DNA of 64,000 nucleotides from Marinobacterium iners DSM 11526. GTDB taxonomy: Bacteria; Pseudomonadota; Gammaproteobacteria; Pseudomonadales; Balneatricaceae. Below are positions 8,694-19,050 of the stretch, in pieces (the first letter of the stretch is position 1; the number at the start of each line of letters is the position of its first letter). The DNA is taken from positions 56,482 through 120,481 of the forward strand of contig NZ_FNRJ01000013.1 in NCBI RefSeq assembly GCF_900107855.1. Reading direction: 5' to 3'. The notes beneath the pieces are model-generated. The model was not told the origin of the DNA. It saw only the letters and a list, made by a program, of their open reading frames with translations, and did not search any database. Made by a program: the position numbers and the translations under genes.

Positions 8694-8948
8694 CGTCGTC
8701 GTCCAGAATGTGCCAGATGCGCAGAACGCTCAGGCTTAGGTAACCAATAAGGGCGAGTATGCTGCCAGCGATGGTTAGGATCAAGCCGGCCAGTGCCAGC
8801 AATTCTGCCTTGAGCCCGGGTGGCAGGCTGTATTGGGCCATGCTGATGCCACCGACGCCACAAAAGAACAGCCCGGCTCCACTGAGCAGCAGGCGTAGGT
8901 TGCCTCGGGGGTTCTGTGCCTGCTGGCGAAGCCAGTCCTTGAGTCGGC

Positions 8949-8952
<4 letters not shown>
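8665..8952 (-). CDS. Small inner-membrane protein, about 95 aa
   Basis: This is a small hypothetical protein with two membrane segments (about residues 20-40 and 50-75) separated by a short loop, a basic N-terminus and an acidic tail (DDDDEQHRD). It overlaps the rlmA stop by 4 bases (ATGA) and the downstream hypothetical gene by 29 bases, so it is translationally coupled in the dapE-rlmA unit. No function can be assigned. Confidence 0.75.
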
Positions 8953-10975
<2,023 letters not shown>

Positions 10976-10990
10976 TCAGCGCTGTTACGC

Positions 10991-12022
10991 TCAGTTGTGC
11001 TTGTGCAGCTCGGCGTTCAGCTCGATGGCGCTCTTGTTGGTTTTCACCTCGATGCGACCATTCTGCGAGTTGCGGCGGAACAGCAGGTCCGGGGTGCCGG
11101 CCAGTTCGCCAGCCTTGACTACGCCCACTTCCTGGTTGTGCTCGTCCAGCAGGGTGACCTTGGAACCACCGGTAACGTACAGTCCTGCTTCAATGGTGCA
11201 ACGATCACCCAGCGGCAGGCCGAGACCGGCGTTGGCGCCCAGCAGGCAGTTCTCACCCACAGAGATCACCACGTTGTTGCCACCGGACAGCGTGCCCATG
11301 GTGGACGCGCCGCCACCGATATCGGAGCCGTTGCCCACGACAACACCAGCGGAGATGCGGCCTTCAACCATGCTCACGCCCAGGGTGCCGGCGTTGAAGT
11401 TGATGAAACCTTCATGCATCACGGTGGTGCCTTCGCCCACGTGGGCGCCCAGACGGATACGTGATGCGTCACCGATGCGAATGCCGGCCGGTACCGCGTA
11501 GTTGGCCATTTTCGGGAACTTGTCGACGGAGAATACGTCCAGCACCTTGCCCTGAGCACGAGCCGAGAGCTGACGGCGCGGCAGGTCGTCCAGTGCAACG
11601 GCGCCTTCATTGGTCCAGGCCACATTCGGCAGCAGCGGAAACATGCCGCTCAGGTCGATGCCGTGCGGCTTGACCAGACGGTGCGACAACAGCGACAGCT
11701 TCAGGTACACCTCGGCGGTGGTCTGCGGCGCAGCGTCGGTTTCCAGGATGCAGAGGACCAGCGGCTGCTGGGTGCCTTCCAGGATCTCAACCACTTCAGC
11801 CTGAGCTTCGGCGTCCACGGACAGGAAGGCCGCTTCCAGTGCCTTCAGCTGGGAGGCGTTCAGTTCGATGGTCTGGTTGCCGCCCTCGTAACCCACCTTG
11901 TCGGCCACGGCGGCAATCAGCGTGTCATCCGCGTTCAGCAGCGGTGCGTTGTAGTACACCTCCAGCCAGTCGCCGGCAGACGATTTTGTACCTACACCCA
12001 AACCAAATGCGAAATTCGCCAT
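10991..12022 (-). CDS. dapD: Tetrahydrodipicolinate N-succinyltransferase (long form)
   Basis: DapD transfers succinyl from succinyl-CoA to tetrahydrodipicolinate, committing it to the succinylase pathway. The 343-residue protein is the long Pseudomonas-type DapD, not the 274-residue enterobacterial one. The C-terminal half is a left-handed beta helix of hexapeptide repeats (for example AGIRIGDASRIRLGAHVGEG and VVVGNGSDIGGGASTMG). It is in the dapC-arsC-dapD series, 42 bases after the arsC-like gene. Confidence 0.97.
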   Translation of the reverse strand: MANFAFGLGVGTKSSAGDWLEVYYNAPLLNADDTLIAAVADKVGYEGGNQTIELNASQLKALEAAFLSVDAEAQAEVVEILEGTQQPLVLCILETDAAPQTTAEVYLKLSLLSHRLVKPHGIDLSGMFPLLPNVAWTNEGAVALDDLPRRQLSARAQGKVLDVFSVDKFPKMANYAVPAGIRIGDASRIRLGAHVGEGTTVMHEGFINFNAGTLGVSMVEGRISAGVVVGNGSDIGGGASTMGTLSGGNNVVISVGENCLLGANAGLGLPLGDRCTIEAGLYVTGGSKVTLLDEHNQEVGVVKAGELAGTPDLLFRRNSQNGRIEVKTNKSAIELNAELHKHN

Positions 12023-12064
12023 TGTTTACTCCGTTGTTCGATTCATCAAAAAGGGAGGCACTGT

Positions 12065-12412
12065 TCAGTCGAACAGGGCCGCGTAATCGGTGTCTTTAAA
12101 GCCGACTTCAACCCGACCGTCGTCCAGTTCCAGCACCGGGCGCTTGATCAGAGTCGGCTGTTCGACCATCAATGCCTGCAATGCGGTGGCATCAGTGGTG
12201 GTCTTGATCTCATCTGGCAGCTGGCGCCAGGTGGTGCCGCGCTTGTTCAGCACCTTGTCCAGTCCGACCCTGTTGCACCAATGCTCGACCTTGTCGGCTT
12301 CAAGGCCTTGTTTGCGGAAGTCGTGAAATTCAAATGCAACACCACGGGCTTCCAGCCATTTGCGCGCCTTGCGCACGGTGTCGCAGTTGCTGATGCCGTA
12401 CAGCGTGGTCAC
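12065..12412 (-). CDS. ArsC/Spx-family reductase-like protein (YffB type)
   Basis: This 115-residue thioredoxin-fold protein of the ArsC family begins VTTLYGISNCDTVRKARKWL, with a single cysteine where ArsC has its catalytic cysteine and no CxxC. RPVLELDD follows in the usual C-terminal place. The start is a GTG at 12412, chosen because TAAGGAG lies 6 bases upstream; the longer in-frame ATG at 12505 would sit deep inside dapC. The dapC-arsC-dapD order is widely conserved in Pseudomonas relatives, though the role of this protein in DAP synthesis is unknown. Arsenate reduction is unlikely from context. Confidence 0.9.
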   Translation of the reverse strand: MTTLYGISNCDTVRKARKWLEARGVAFEFHDFRKQGLEADKVEHWCNRVGLDKVLNKRGTTWRQLPDEIKTTTDATALQALMVEQPTLIKRPVLELDDGRVEVGFKDTDYAALFD

Positions 12413-12422
12413 GGGCAACTCC

Positions 12423-13619
12423 TTACAGGGATTCAATATAGCGGCGAATGCGTTCGGCCGCTTCAACACACTCGGATACCGTTGCCACCAGTGCCATGCG
12501 CACAAAACCGGACCCCGGCAGCACGTCGTCCACTTCGCGGGACAGGTAGCGGCCCGGCAGCACGGTCAGATTCTGCTGTGCGAATAGACCCTTGGCAAAT
12601 TCATCATCCGCCATCGGGGTGGGTGCCCAGAGATAGAAGCTGGCATCGGACTGTTTCACATCCATCACCGGCTGCAGTACGCGCAGCACCGCATCGAACT
12701 TATGTCGATACTGGCAGCGGTTTTCGTATACGTGGCCTTCGTCATTCCAGGCGGCGATGGAGGCCAGCTGGTGCTGAACCGGCATGGAGCAGCCGTGGTA
12801 GGTACGATAGAGCAGGAAAGGTTCCAGCAGGCTGGCATCACCGGCGATAAAACCGGAGCGCATGCCGGGCAGGTTGGAGCGCTTGGAGAGGCTGTGGAAC
12901 ACGATGCAGCGGGCATAGTCGTTCCGGCCCAGCTCGGCACAGGCCTGCAGTAATCCGGCCGGCTTGTTGTTCTCGTCCGGGTACAGCTCGGAATAGCACT
13001 CATCCGAGCAGATGATGAAGTCATGTTCATCGGCCAGGGCGATCAGCTTTTTCAGGGTCTCGACACTGTGCACGGCCCCGGTTGGGTTACCCGGTGAGCA
13101 GACAAACAGCAGCTGGGTTCGCTGCCAGATATCCGCTGGAACGGCATCATAATCGGGGATAAAGCCGTTTTCGGCCAGGCAGTTGAGGTAGTAAGGTTCG
13201 GCCCCGGACAGATAGGTGGCCCCTTCATAGATCTGATAGAAGGGGTTAGGGGACATGACCAGAGCACCGGGCTTGCGCTCGACCGCCGCCTGAGTGAAAG
13301 CAAAGATCGCTTCACGGGTACCGTTGACCGGCAGAATGTTGCGCTCAGGGTCCATGCTGTCGGTCTGCAGACCGAAGCGGCGTTCGCACCAGCTCGCCAT
13401 CGCCTGACGCAGTTCCGGCATCCCCTTGGTGGTCGGGTAGGTGGAAACACCGCTGAGGTTTTCCGCCAGTACATCGGTTACGAAGGGCGGAGCCGGATGT
13501 TTGGGCTCTCCAATGCCGAGCGAGATGTGCTCAAGGCTTTTGGGGGGCTGAACACCGGCCTTGAGGACGGCCAGTTTCTCAAACGGGTAGGGCTGCAGTC
13601 GGTCGAGATCGCGGTTCAT
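12423..13619 (-). CDS. dapC: Succinyldiaminopimelate transaminase
   Basis: DapC is a PLP enzyme of the class I/II aminotransferase fold that forms N-succinyl-LL-DAP using glutamate. The 398-residue protein shows CSPGNPTGAV, the DEHDFIICSDECYSELY strand with the PLP-interacting aspartate and tyrosine, and HSLSKRSNLPGMRSGF with the Schiff-base lysine. It begins the dapC-arsC-dapD unit. A small hairpin (13637-13653) lies directly upstream of its ribosome site. Confidence 0.95.
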   Translation of the reverse strand: MNRDLDRLQPYPFEKLAVLKAGVQPPKSLEHISLGIGEPKHPAPPFVTDVLAENLSGVSTYPTTKGMPELRQAMASWCERRFGLQTDSMDPERNILPVNGTREAIFAFTQAAVERKPGALVMSPNPFYQIYEGATYLSGAEPYYLNCLAENGFIPDYDAVPADIWQRTQLLFVCSPGNPTGAVHSVETLKKLIALADEHDFIICSDECYSELYPDENNKPAGLLQACAELGRNDYARCIVFHSLSKRSNLPGMRSGFIAGDASLLEPFLLYRTYHGCSMPVQHQLASIAAWNDEGHVYENRCQYRHKFDAVLRVLQPVMDVKQSDASFYLWAPTPMADDEFAKGLFAQQNLTVLPGRYLSREVDDVLPGSGFVRMALVATVSECVEAAERIRRYIESL

Positions 13620-13636
13620 GCAAGTTTCCTGTCATA

Positions 13637-13653
13637 CCCTGCAAAGTGCAGGG
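13637..13653. other. Hairpin in the dapC leader
   Basis: CCCTGCA-AAG-TGCAGGG is a perfect 7-bp stem with a three-base loop, ending 17 bases upstream of the dapC ATG and just ahead of its AGGAAAC ribosome site. On the plus strand it is followed by TTTT, but no plus-strand gene ends here. It may influence dapC translation or end a short antisense RNA. Confidence 0.4.
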
Positions 13654-13695
13654 TTTTAGGCCAGATTTCAGGCGCAAAAGTATAGCGGAAGCGGC

Positions 13696-15072
13696 CTATT
13701 CGATGCCAGTTAAGCGCAGCGGATCGAGCAGACCTTCCACCTCTTCGCGCTCAAGGTCGGTCTGTTCCACGACCACGTCAACGATGGGTCGACCTTCGGT
13801 ATAGGCCTGTTTGGCAAGGGTGGCCGCCTGCTCATAGCCCAGAACCGGGTTGAGTGCCGTGACCAGAACCGGGTTGCGCGACAGGGCCGCCTCGATATTG
13901 TTGCTGTTGACCGTAAAGCCTTCGATCGCCTTGTCGGCCAGTGTGACGGCAGCGTTGGCGACCAGCATCTCGCTCTGCAACAGGTTGTAGGCAATCAGCG
14001 GCAGCATGGTATTGAGCTGAAAGTTGCCGTGCTGGCCACAAATGCTGATGCTGACATCGTTGCCACACACCTGAGCGGCGGCCATCATGACTGCTTCGGA
14101 GATCACCGGGTTGACCTTGCCGGGCATGATGGAAGAGCCAGGTTGCAGGGCAGGCAGGGCGATTTCGCCAAGACCTGCCAGTGGGCCGGAGTTCATCCAG
14201 CGCAGATCATTGGCAATTTTCATCAATGCCGTGGCGCAGGTCTTGAGCTGGCCGGACAGCTCAACTGCCGTATCCTGACAGGCCTGAGCCGTAAAGTGGT
14301 TCTGTGCAGGCTGCAGGGTCAAGCCGGTACGAATGCTGAGCTGACGGCAGAACAGGCGTGAGAAGGCGCGCGGGGCATTGACCCCGGTACCCACCGCCGT
14401 TCCGCCTTGAGCCACCTGCAACAGTCGCGGGCGCACGCTTTCCAGTCGTGCGATGCAGTCCTGTATCTGTGTCAGCCAGCCTGATACCTCCTGATCCATG
14501 CGGATAGGCATGGCATCCATCAGATGGGTACGACCGGTCTTGACGATCTGGGACAGCTCAGAGCGCTTGCGCGTCAGAATGCCGACCAGATGGCGCAGTG
14601 CCGGGATCAGGCTGTTTTCCAGCTGCAGCAGTGCGCTGACATGAATGCAGGTGGGGATCACATCGTTCGAGCTTTGGCTCATGTTGATGTGATCATTCGG
14701 GTGCAGCTCAAGGCCAGTGCGCTGCTTGATCAGCGCACTGAGCACTTCGTTCATGTTCATGTTGCTGCTGGTGCCGGAGCCGGTCTGGAATACGTCCACC
14801 GGGAATTGGTCGAGATGTTCACCAGCGATCAGCTGGTCGGCTGCGTCAACAATGGCATCTGCCTGCTCTTTTTCCAGCAGGCCCAGCTCCGCATTGGCAC
14901 GTGCGCAGGCTGCCTTGATCTGGGCCAGCGTTGTGATGAACGAAGCCGGCAGGCACAGATCACTGATTTGAAAGTTATCCACAGCCCGTTGGGTCTGTGC
15001 GGCGTACAGGGCATCACGGGGTACCTGTACCTCACCCATGCTGTCATGCTCGGTGCGAAATTCCGGATTCAT
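13696..15072 (-). CDS. fumC: Class II fumarate hydratase
   Basis: FumC reversibly hydrates fumarate to malate in the TCA cycle and, unlike class I enzymes, has no Fe-S cluster. The 458-residue protein carries the superfamily signature GSSIMPGKVNP (catalytic loop), TGSGTSSNMNMNEV and SQSSNDVIPTCIHV. The start at 15072 (MNPEFRTEHDSMG) follows AGGGAG; a frame extension to 15135 is not supported. It sits alone on the minus strand, divergent from the glycerate kinase gene. Confidence 0.96.
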   Translation of the reverse strand: MNPEFRTEHDSMGEVQVPRDALYAAQTQRAVDNFQISDLCLPASFITTLAQIKAACARANAELGLLEKEQADAIVDAADQLIAGEHLDQFPVDVFQTGSGTSSNMNMNEVLSALIKQRTGLELHPNDHINMSQSSNDVIPTCIHVSALLQLENSLIPALRHLVGILTRKRSELSQIVKTGRTHLMDAMPIRMDQEVSGWLTQIQDCIARLESVRPRLLQVAQGGTAVGTGVNAPRAFSRLFCRQLSIRTGLTLQPAQNHFTAQACQDTAVELSGQLKTCATALMKIANDLRWMNSGPLAGLGEIALPALQPGSSIMPGKVNPVISEAVMMAAAQVCGNDVSISICGQHGNFQLNTMLPLIAYNLLQSEMLVANAAVTLADKAIEGFTVNSNNIEAALSRNPVLVTALNPVLGYEQAATLAKQAYTEGRPIVDVVVEQTDLEREEVEGLLDPLRLTGIE

Positions 15073-15275
15073 GCTTGGCTCCCTGTGCGTTTTTAAATGG
15101 TCCCGAACCGGGTGTTGTACAATCAGTTTATACACAATCCGGGGCGGATGCGCATAGCGTCAAATACCGTTTGATGGGTGCAGGATCACCCCGGAGTGCA
15201 AAGTATCGGTGTTTGGATAATATGGGGTAGACTCTCGTTCCGTTCATCTGTTCCCTGCTTCAAGAGTGATCACCC

Positions 15276-16277
15276 ATGAGTTTGCTTACTCGCTGGCCGC
15301 GCGACCAGCTCTGCCTCAGTGTTGAAGAACGTCGTCATGCCGTGCAGGCGGTGGAGCAGGCGTTCGCTGCCACCCTGGAATCATTGAAGGTGGATATCGG
15401 CCTGAAGGAGATGTTCGAGGAGATCTATGTGCCGCTGGCTGCCTGGATTCTGGCGCGCAAGCGACAGCAGGAAGGACCGCTGGTGCTGGGCATCAACGGT
15501 GCGCAGGGTGCCGGCAAGTCGACCCTGTTCAATCTGTTGGAAGTGATTCTGGGAGAAGGGTTTGATCTGCGAGTGGTGGGTTTCTCCATCGATGATATCT
15601 ACAAGACCCGTGCCGACCGCGAGGCGATGGCGCGCAGCATTCATCCTCTGTTTGTCACCCGAGGCGTACCCGGTACACATGATGTAGAGCTGGGCATGGA
15701 GATTATCGACAGCCTGTGCGCCGATGATCCCGAACGGGTGACCAAAATTCCGGTGTTCGACAAGTCGATCGATGATCGCTGCCCCGACTCGGTGTGGCAG
15801 GAATGGATCGGTGGCGCGGATCTGATCGTGCTCGAGGGCTGGTGCGTCGGCGCGCAGCCGCAGCAGGAGGAAACGCTGGTTGAGCCGGTGAATATTCTTG
15901 AGCGCAACGAAGACCCGCATGGAATTTGGCGGCGGCATGTCAATGAACAGCTGAAAGGGCCCTATCGAGAGCTGTTTTCACGTTTGGATGTATTGCTGAT
16001 GCTCTGCGTACCGAGTATGGATGCGGTGTATGAGTGGCGTTCGCTGCAGGAGAAAAAACTGGCCGAGCGGATCCAGTATATCTATGACACTCAGCAGCCG
16101 ACTGACCATCTGCGAATCATGGATGGTAACGAAATCAAACGTTTCATTCAGCACTATGAACGCCTGACCCGGGCCATGCTGGACGAAATGCCTGATCAGG
16201 CTGATGTCACCCTGTTTCTGAACGAAAACCACAAAATCGCGGATATTCGCGTGCTTAAGCCGTTGTGTAGCAGCTAG
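15276..16277 (+). CDS. D-glycerate 3-kinase-like P-loop kinase
   Basis: This 333-residue P-loop kinase has Walker A GINGAQGAGKST (about residues 76-87), the FSIDDIYKTRADRE segment and LIVLEGWCVG, which together match the plant/cyanobacterial GLYK family and yeast Tda10 rather than bacterial GlxK. The expected reaction is phosphorylation of D-glycerate to 3-phosphoglycerate. Its stop codon shares CTAG with the stop of the convergent lipoprotein gene (16274-16277). Substrate assignment is by family only. Confidence 0.8.
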   Translation: MSLLTRWPRDQLCLSVEERRHAVQAVEQAFAATLESLKVDIGLKEMFEEIYVPLAAWILARKRQQEGPLVLGINGAQGAGKSTLFNLLEVILGEGFDLRVVGFSIDDIYKTRADREAMARSIHPLFVTRGVPGTHDVELGMEIIDSLCADDPERVTKIPVFDKSIDDRCPDSVWQEWIGGADLIVLEGWCVGAQPQQEETLVEPVNILERNEDPHGIWRRHVNEQLKGPYRELFSRLDVLLMLCVPSMDAVYEWRSLQEKKLAERIQYIYDTQQPTDHLRIMDGNEIKRFIQHYERLTRAMLDEMPDQADVTLFLNENHKIADIRVLKPLCSS

Positions 16278-16966
16278 ATCGGCAGCAAGGTGGTTGATGC
16301 GATGCCATGCACCACGGTATTGATCGCCCGGTTGGATGAGTCAGAGACAATTTTTGCCATCATGTCCTGATGGGCGATCAACTTGGACATAATGCGCTCG
16401 TAGCTTAGATTGGTTGGGCTGTTGGCGTACAGGAAAGGCTCACCGTTTTCCTGCCGGTAGGTATTGAGTCGCCAGGCCACGGCTTCCAGATTACGGGCGC
16501 AGTTGTACAGTTTTTGCTGATCCATCTCATTGAGCATGTAAAACTCGTCACGATAACTGTACGAAGCGTGCAGCATCCCGGTAATGCCGACCATCAGTGC
16601 AAATACCCGGTCGCCCTGAAACGCGGGATCAAACGCCAGTGGCACGGCTTTCTCTGCATACAGGTTGTTCAGTTCTGGGTGGGTGATTAGTCGAGGGGAG
16701 TTCAGCAGCAATTCCAGGCGTCTTTCAATGGTCATACCGGGTACTTTCGCCAGTTCCCGCGGGTTGCGCTTGTACAGCTTGATAGCCAGCTCTCGCGCCA
16801 GATGAGTAACTGTTTCAACATGCAGATCGGCGACCATATCGATCTCGGACTTGCCCAGGTTTTTAAACTGGAACGGACGCTCATTGCCACTGGCTGCGCA
16901 GCCGCCAAGCAGCAAGCCTGTCAGCAATAACCCAAGTATCCGTCTTGTCTGTTTTGGTCCATGCAT
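16274..16966 (-). CDS. Hypothetical lipoprotein, about 230 aa
   Basis: A signal peptide with lipobox LLGGC (MHGPKQTRRILGLLLTGLLLGGCAASG) predicts a lipid-anchored envelope protein. The start at 16966 follows AAGGAG. The mature part is helical, with no recognised domain; several conserved-looking segments (NLEAVAWRLNTYRQENGEP, HQDMMAKIVSDSSNRA) suggest a family of unknown function. It is convergent with the kinase gene and divergent from pdxH. Confidence 0.8.
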   Translation of the reverse strand: MHGPKQTRRILGLLLTGLLLGGCAASGNERPFQFKNLGKSEIDMVADLHVETVTHLARELAIKLYKRNPRELAKVPGMTIERRLELLLNSPRLITHPELNNLYAEKAVPLAFDPAFQGDRVFALMVGITGMLHASYSYRDEFYMLNEMDQQKLYNCARNLEAVAWRLNTYRQENGEPFLYANSPTNLSYERIMSKLIAHQDMMAKIVSDSSNRAINTVVHGIASTTLLPI

Positions 16967-17074
16967 CGATTTCAATCTCCTTGATCTGAACTGCACCCCG
17001 CGTGATCCCGGGCAGTATAACCCTGATTGTTTCGGTTATAGTAACCGCTTGAGCCCATTCGACTGGAGAAATCT

Positions 17075-17722
17075 ATGAGTGATACCCCCGAAATCAGTGC
17101 CCTGCGCCGCGAATATGTGGCGGCGGGACTGAGTCGTGCCGAGCTGGCGGCTGACCCGCTGGAGCAGTTTGGTCACTGGATGCAGCAGGCGCTGGAGGCC
17201 TATCCCGACGATGCAACCTCAATGACTCTTGCCACGGCCGGTGCGGATGGCTGGCCAGCCGCACGTATTGTGCTGCTCAAGCGTTTCGATGCGGATGGTT
17301 TCTGTTGGTTCACTGATTTTCGCTCCGAGAAGGGGGAGCAGTTGCAGCAGAACCCGAAAGCCGAGTTGCTGTTTTACTGGCGCGGACTTGAGCGTCAGGT
17401 GCGGATCCGTGGACGTGTCGAGCAGCTTGATCACGCAATGGGCGAGACCTACTTTCACGAACGGCCGCGCGGCAGTCAGCTGAGTGCGGCAGCTTCGCAT
17501 CAAAGCTTCCCGATTGATCATCGTATCACGCTGGAACAGCGCGTAGCCGAGCTGGATCAAACCTTTGAGGGAGCCGTCATTCCCTGTCCGTTAACCTGGG
17601 GTGGTTATCGGCTGATACCCGAGCTGTACGAATTTTGGCAGGGACGGGAGAACCGCCTGCATGATCGCTTCCGCTACCAGTACAATGACACCGGCTGGCA
17701 GATAGAACGTCTGCAACCCTGA
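17075..17722 (+). CDS. pdxH: Pyridoxamine 5'-phosphate oxidase
   Basis: PdxH uses FMN and oxygen to convert pyridoxine or pyridoxamine 5'-phosphate to PLP. The 215-residue protein is of typical length and shows RIVLLKRFDADGFCWFTDFRSEKGEQL (FMN phosphate binding), ERPRGSQLSAAASHQS and the C-terminal WGGYRLIPELYEFWQGRENRLHDR signature. It is preceded by CTGGAGAAATCT and stands alone. Confidence 0.97.
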   Translation: MSDTPEISALRREYVAAGLSRAELAADPLEQFGHWMQQALEAYPDDATSMTLATAGADGWPAARIVLLKRFDADGFCWFTDFRSEKGEQLQQNPKAELLFYWRGLERQVRIRGRVEQLDHAMGETYFHERPRGSQLSAAASHQSFPIDHRITLEQRVAELDQTFEGAVIPCPLTWGGYRLIPELYEFWQGRENRLHDRFRYQYNDTGWQIERLQP

Positions 17723-17771
17723 TTAAACCGCTACACGGGAGTTGGCTGGTTGTTGACCTGCCGACTCCTCC

Positions 17772-18032
17772 TCAAGACACCTTTTCACGCCACTGCAAGT
17801 CGCCAATCTGCACGTTGAGCCAGTCGAACCCGATTCGACGGGCAACCGCTGCTGCACCATCCAGGCTTTTGAATTCCCGTTCCCCTTTTGAGCGCTGCAG
17901 GTTGAGTGTCACCACCTCCTGATCACGCGTGATGAATTTCAGGGTCCAACCGCGTGACATCGAGACCGGAATCGCCTGGCAGGAATCAAACACCCCCGCC
18001 TTGAAAAGCAATTTTATTTCCTTCTCTTGCAT
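17772..18032 (-). CDS. Small hypothetical protein, about 86 aa
   Basis: A short soluble protein starting MQEKEIKLLFKAGVFDSC, placed at 18032 because AAAGGA lies upstream; an in-frame ATG at 18059 is possible. The pattern FKAG-x-DSC, GW-x-L-x-F, then FKSLDGAAAVARRIGF recalls small proteins found near plasmid partition or replication genes and on many proteobacterial chromosomes, with no established role. It is followed upstream by a long AT-rich gap. Confidence 0.72.
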   Translation of the reverse strand: MQEKEIKLLFKAGVFDSCQAIPVSMSRGWTLKFITRDQEVVTLNLQRSKGEREFKSLDGAAAVARRIGFDWLNVQIGDLQWREKVS

Positions 18033-18470
18033 CGTCTTAATCCTTTTGTGATTCATCATTTATCTATTAATGATAATTATAAATGCAATACTGATGAATG
18101 GCAAAAAAACAGGCCTGTTATTTCATATATAACCAATTGAAAATAAAGGATTTTTTAGATTTTATTCTGGATTTTTCGCAGCTGGATATGATTTTGCATA
18201 ACCTATTGTTTATAAAGGAAAATATTTCATTTTTTACTTAGATCTTTTTGTTATTTATTAATATTTTGATTGATCGAAATGATATTTATGATTAATCATT
18301 AAGCAGTTTTTGATTTTTCATTGCTGGGTATGGTCGATAGCTGCCTGGGAGGATGTAAAAGCAGATTATGAGTCAGCTCAGGTTCTGGCAGTGGGAGGGG
18401 GGCTAAGGGGCAAGATTAAGCGGGGGAGACGGGAAAAGCAGGCAGCCTGAACGGCTGCCCGGTGAGCGGA
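18033..18470. other. AT-rich intergenic gap without a recognisable gene
   Basis: About 440 bases hold no convincing ORF. The part from roughly 18050 to 18340 is strikingly AT-rich compared with its neighbours. It contains a 12-bp perfect palindrome ATGATTAATCAT (18288-18299) and a Fur-box-like stretch around 18066-18084 (13 of 19 positions by eye, of little weight in AT-rich DNA). The rest is G-rich and unremarkable. It may serve as promoter region for the 17772 gene or as an H-NS-like binding region. Confidence 0.6.
18434..18460 (-). terminator. Candidate terminator after the 64-aa gene
   Basis: GGCAGCC-TGAAC-GGCTGCC forms a perfect 7-bp stem 11 bases past the stop codon of the minus-strand small gene. 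On that strand it is followed by TGCTTTTCCC, a short U-rich tail. Confidence 0.6.
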
Positions 18471-18665
18471 TCAGTTTGAGCGCTTGGTCTCGAGCCTGGT
18501 CTGCAGGATTTGCTCAACTGCATCGAGCTGCTTACGCATCTGCTCAACAGCGCTGTTGTCATCGTTGGAGGGTGAAAAACGGAACATGTCCAGCATCTCG
18601 ATCAGGAATTTCTCTTCGTTCATCTTGCTGATCTGTTCCGGCGTCCAGTTCTTGTGTGAGTACAT
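18471..18665 (-). CDS. Small hypothetical protein, 64 aa
   Basis: This short, charged, mostly helical cytoplasmic protein (MYSHKNWTPEQISKMNEEKF...) has a strong AAGGAG ribosome site and a hairpin terminator just after its stop, both supporting expression. No family was recognised. The C-terminal half (VEQMRKQLDAVEQILQTRLE) could form a coiled coil. Confidence 0.68.
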   Translation of the reverse strand: MYSHKNWTPEQISKMNEEKFLIEMLDMFRFSPSNDDNSAVEQMRKQLDAVEQILQTRLETKRSN

Positions 18666-18851
18666 GGTGATCTCCTTTTTGAATGTGCTGATTTAGATAT
18701 GCGCCAGATGTGAGCGTTTTTCAAGTTGGATTGTACTGATGAGCTATGCTGAAAAGTCGAGAGGAGGACTCGTTGAGCTGAGTCAATATGTGCTCCAGGC
18801 TTAAGAGGTAATCTGTTCCCAACTAGGGTAACGAACGTAAAGGTGATTGTG

Positions 18852-18989
18852 ATGTTCGGGATTGATCTGTACAGCTTCGAGGTATTGGCGCCGAGCCTGC
18901 TGGGTATTGTGGGTATGGCTGCAGTGATGGTGTGGGCCTTTATCAAGGTTCGCAAGCTGATGAATGAAGACGGCAAAAAACAGAAATAA
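18852..18989 (+). CDS. 45-aa single-pass membrane protein
   Basis: An ATG at 18852 preceded by AAAGGTG opens a 45-residue frame: a short N-terminus (MFGIDLYSFEVL), one hydrophobic segment (about residues 13-31, LLGIVGMAAVMVWAFI) and a basic tail (KVRKLMNEDGKKQK). It ends 25 bases before a strong hairpin terminator. Ribosome site, one membrane segment with positive cytoplasmic tail and terminator make a coherent small gene. Function is unknown. Confidence 0.65.
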   Translation: MFGIDLYSFEVLAPSLLGIVGMAAVMVWAFIKVRKLMNEDGKKQK

Positions 18990-19014
18990 TCTTTCTGGCC
19001 GCCAACAGGACATG

Positions 19015-19050
19015 AAAACAAACCCGCCGAACTTGGCGGGTTTGTTTTTT
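19015..19050. terminator. Bidirectional terminator between the 45-aa gene and dacB
   Basis: AAACCCGCC-GAACTT-GGCGGGTTT is a perfect stem (about 14 bp including the flanking A/T pairs) followed on the plus strand by TGTTTTTT. On the minus strand it follows the dacB stop with a shorter U-run. Confidence 0.88.

Noticed and set aside
12065..12505. Arsenate reductase resistance gene
   Set aside because: Single cysteine, Spx/YffB-like sequence and conserved dap context do not indicate arsenic resistance, and no ars genes are present.
11663..12850. 395-codon plus-strand frame opposite dapD, the arsC-like gene and dapC
   Set aside because: It runs across three confident genes and contains no family motif.
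18066..18084. Fur-box-like sequence
   Set aside because: Only about 13 of 19 positions match, in a very AT-rich stretch where this is expected by chance, and the adjacent gene has no iron connection.
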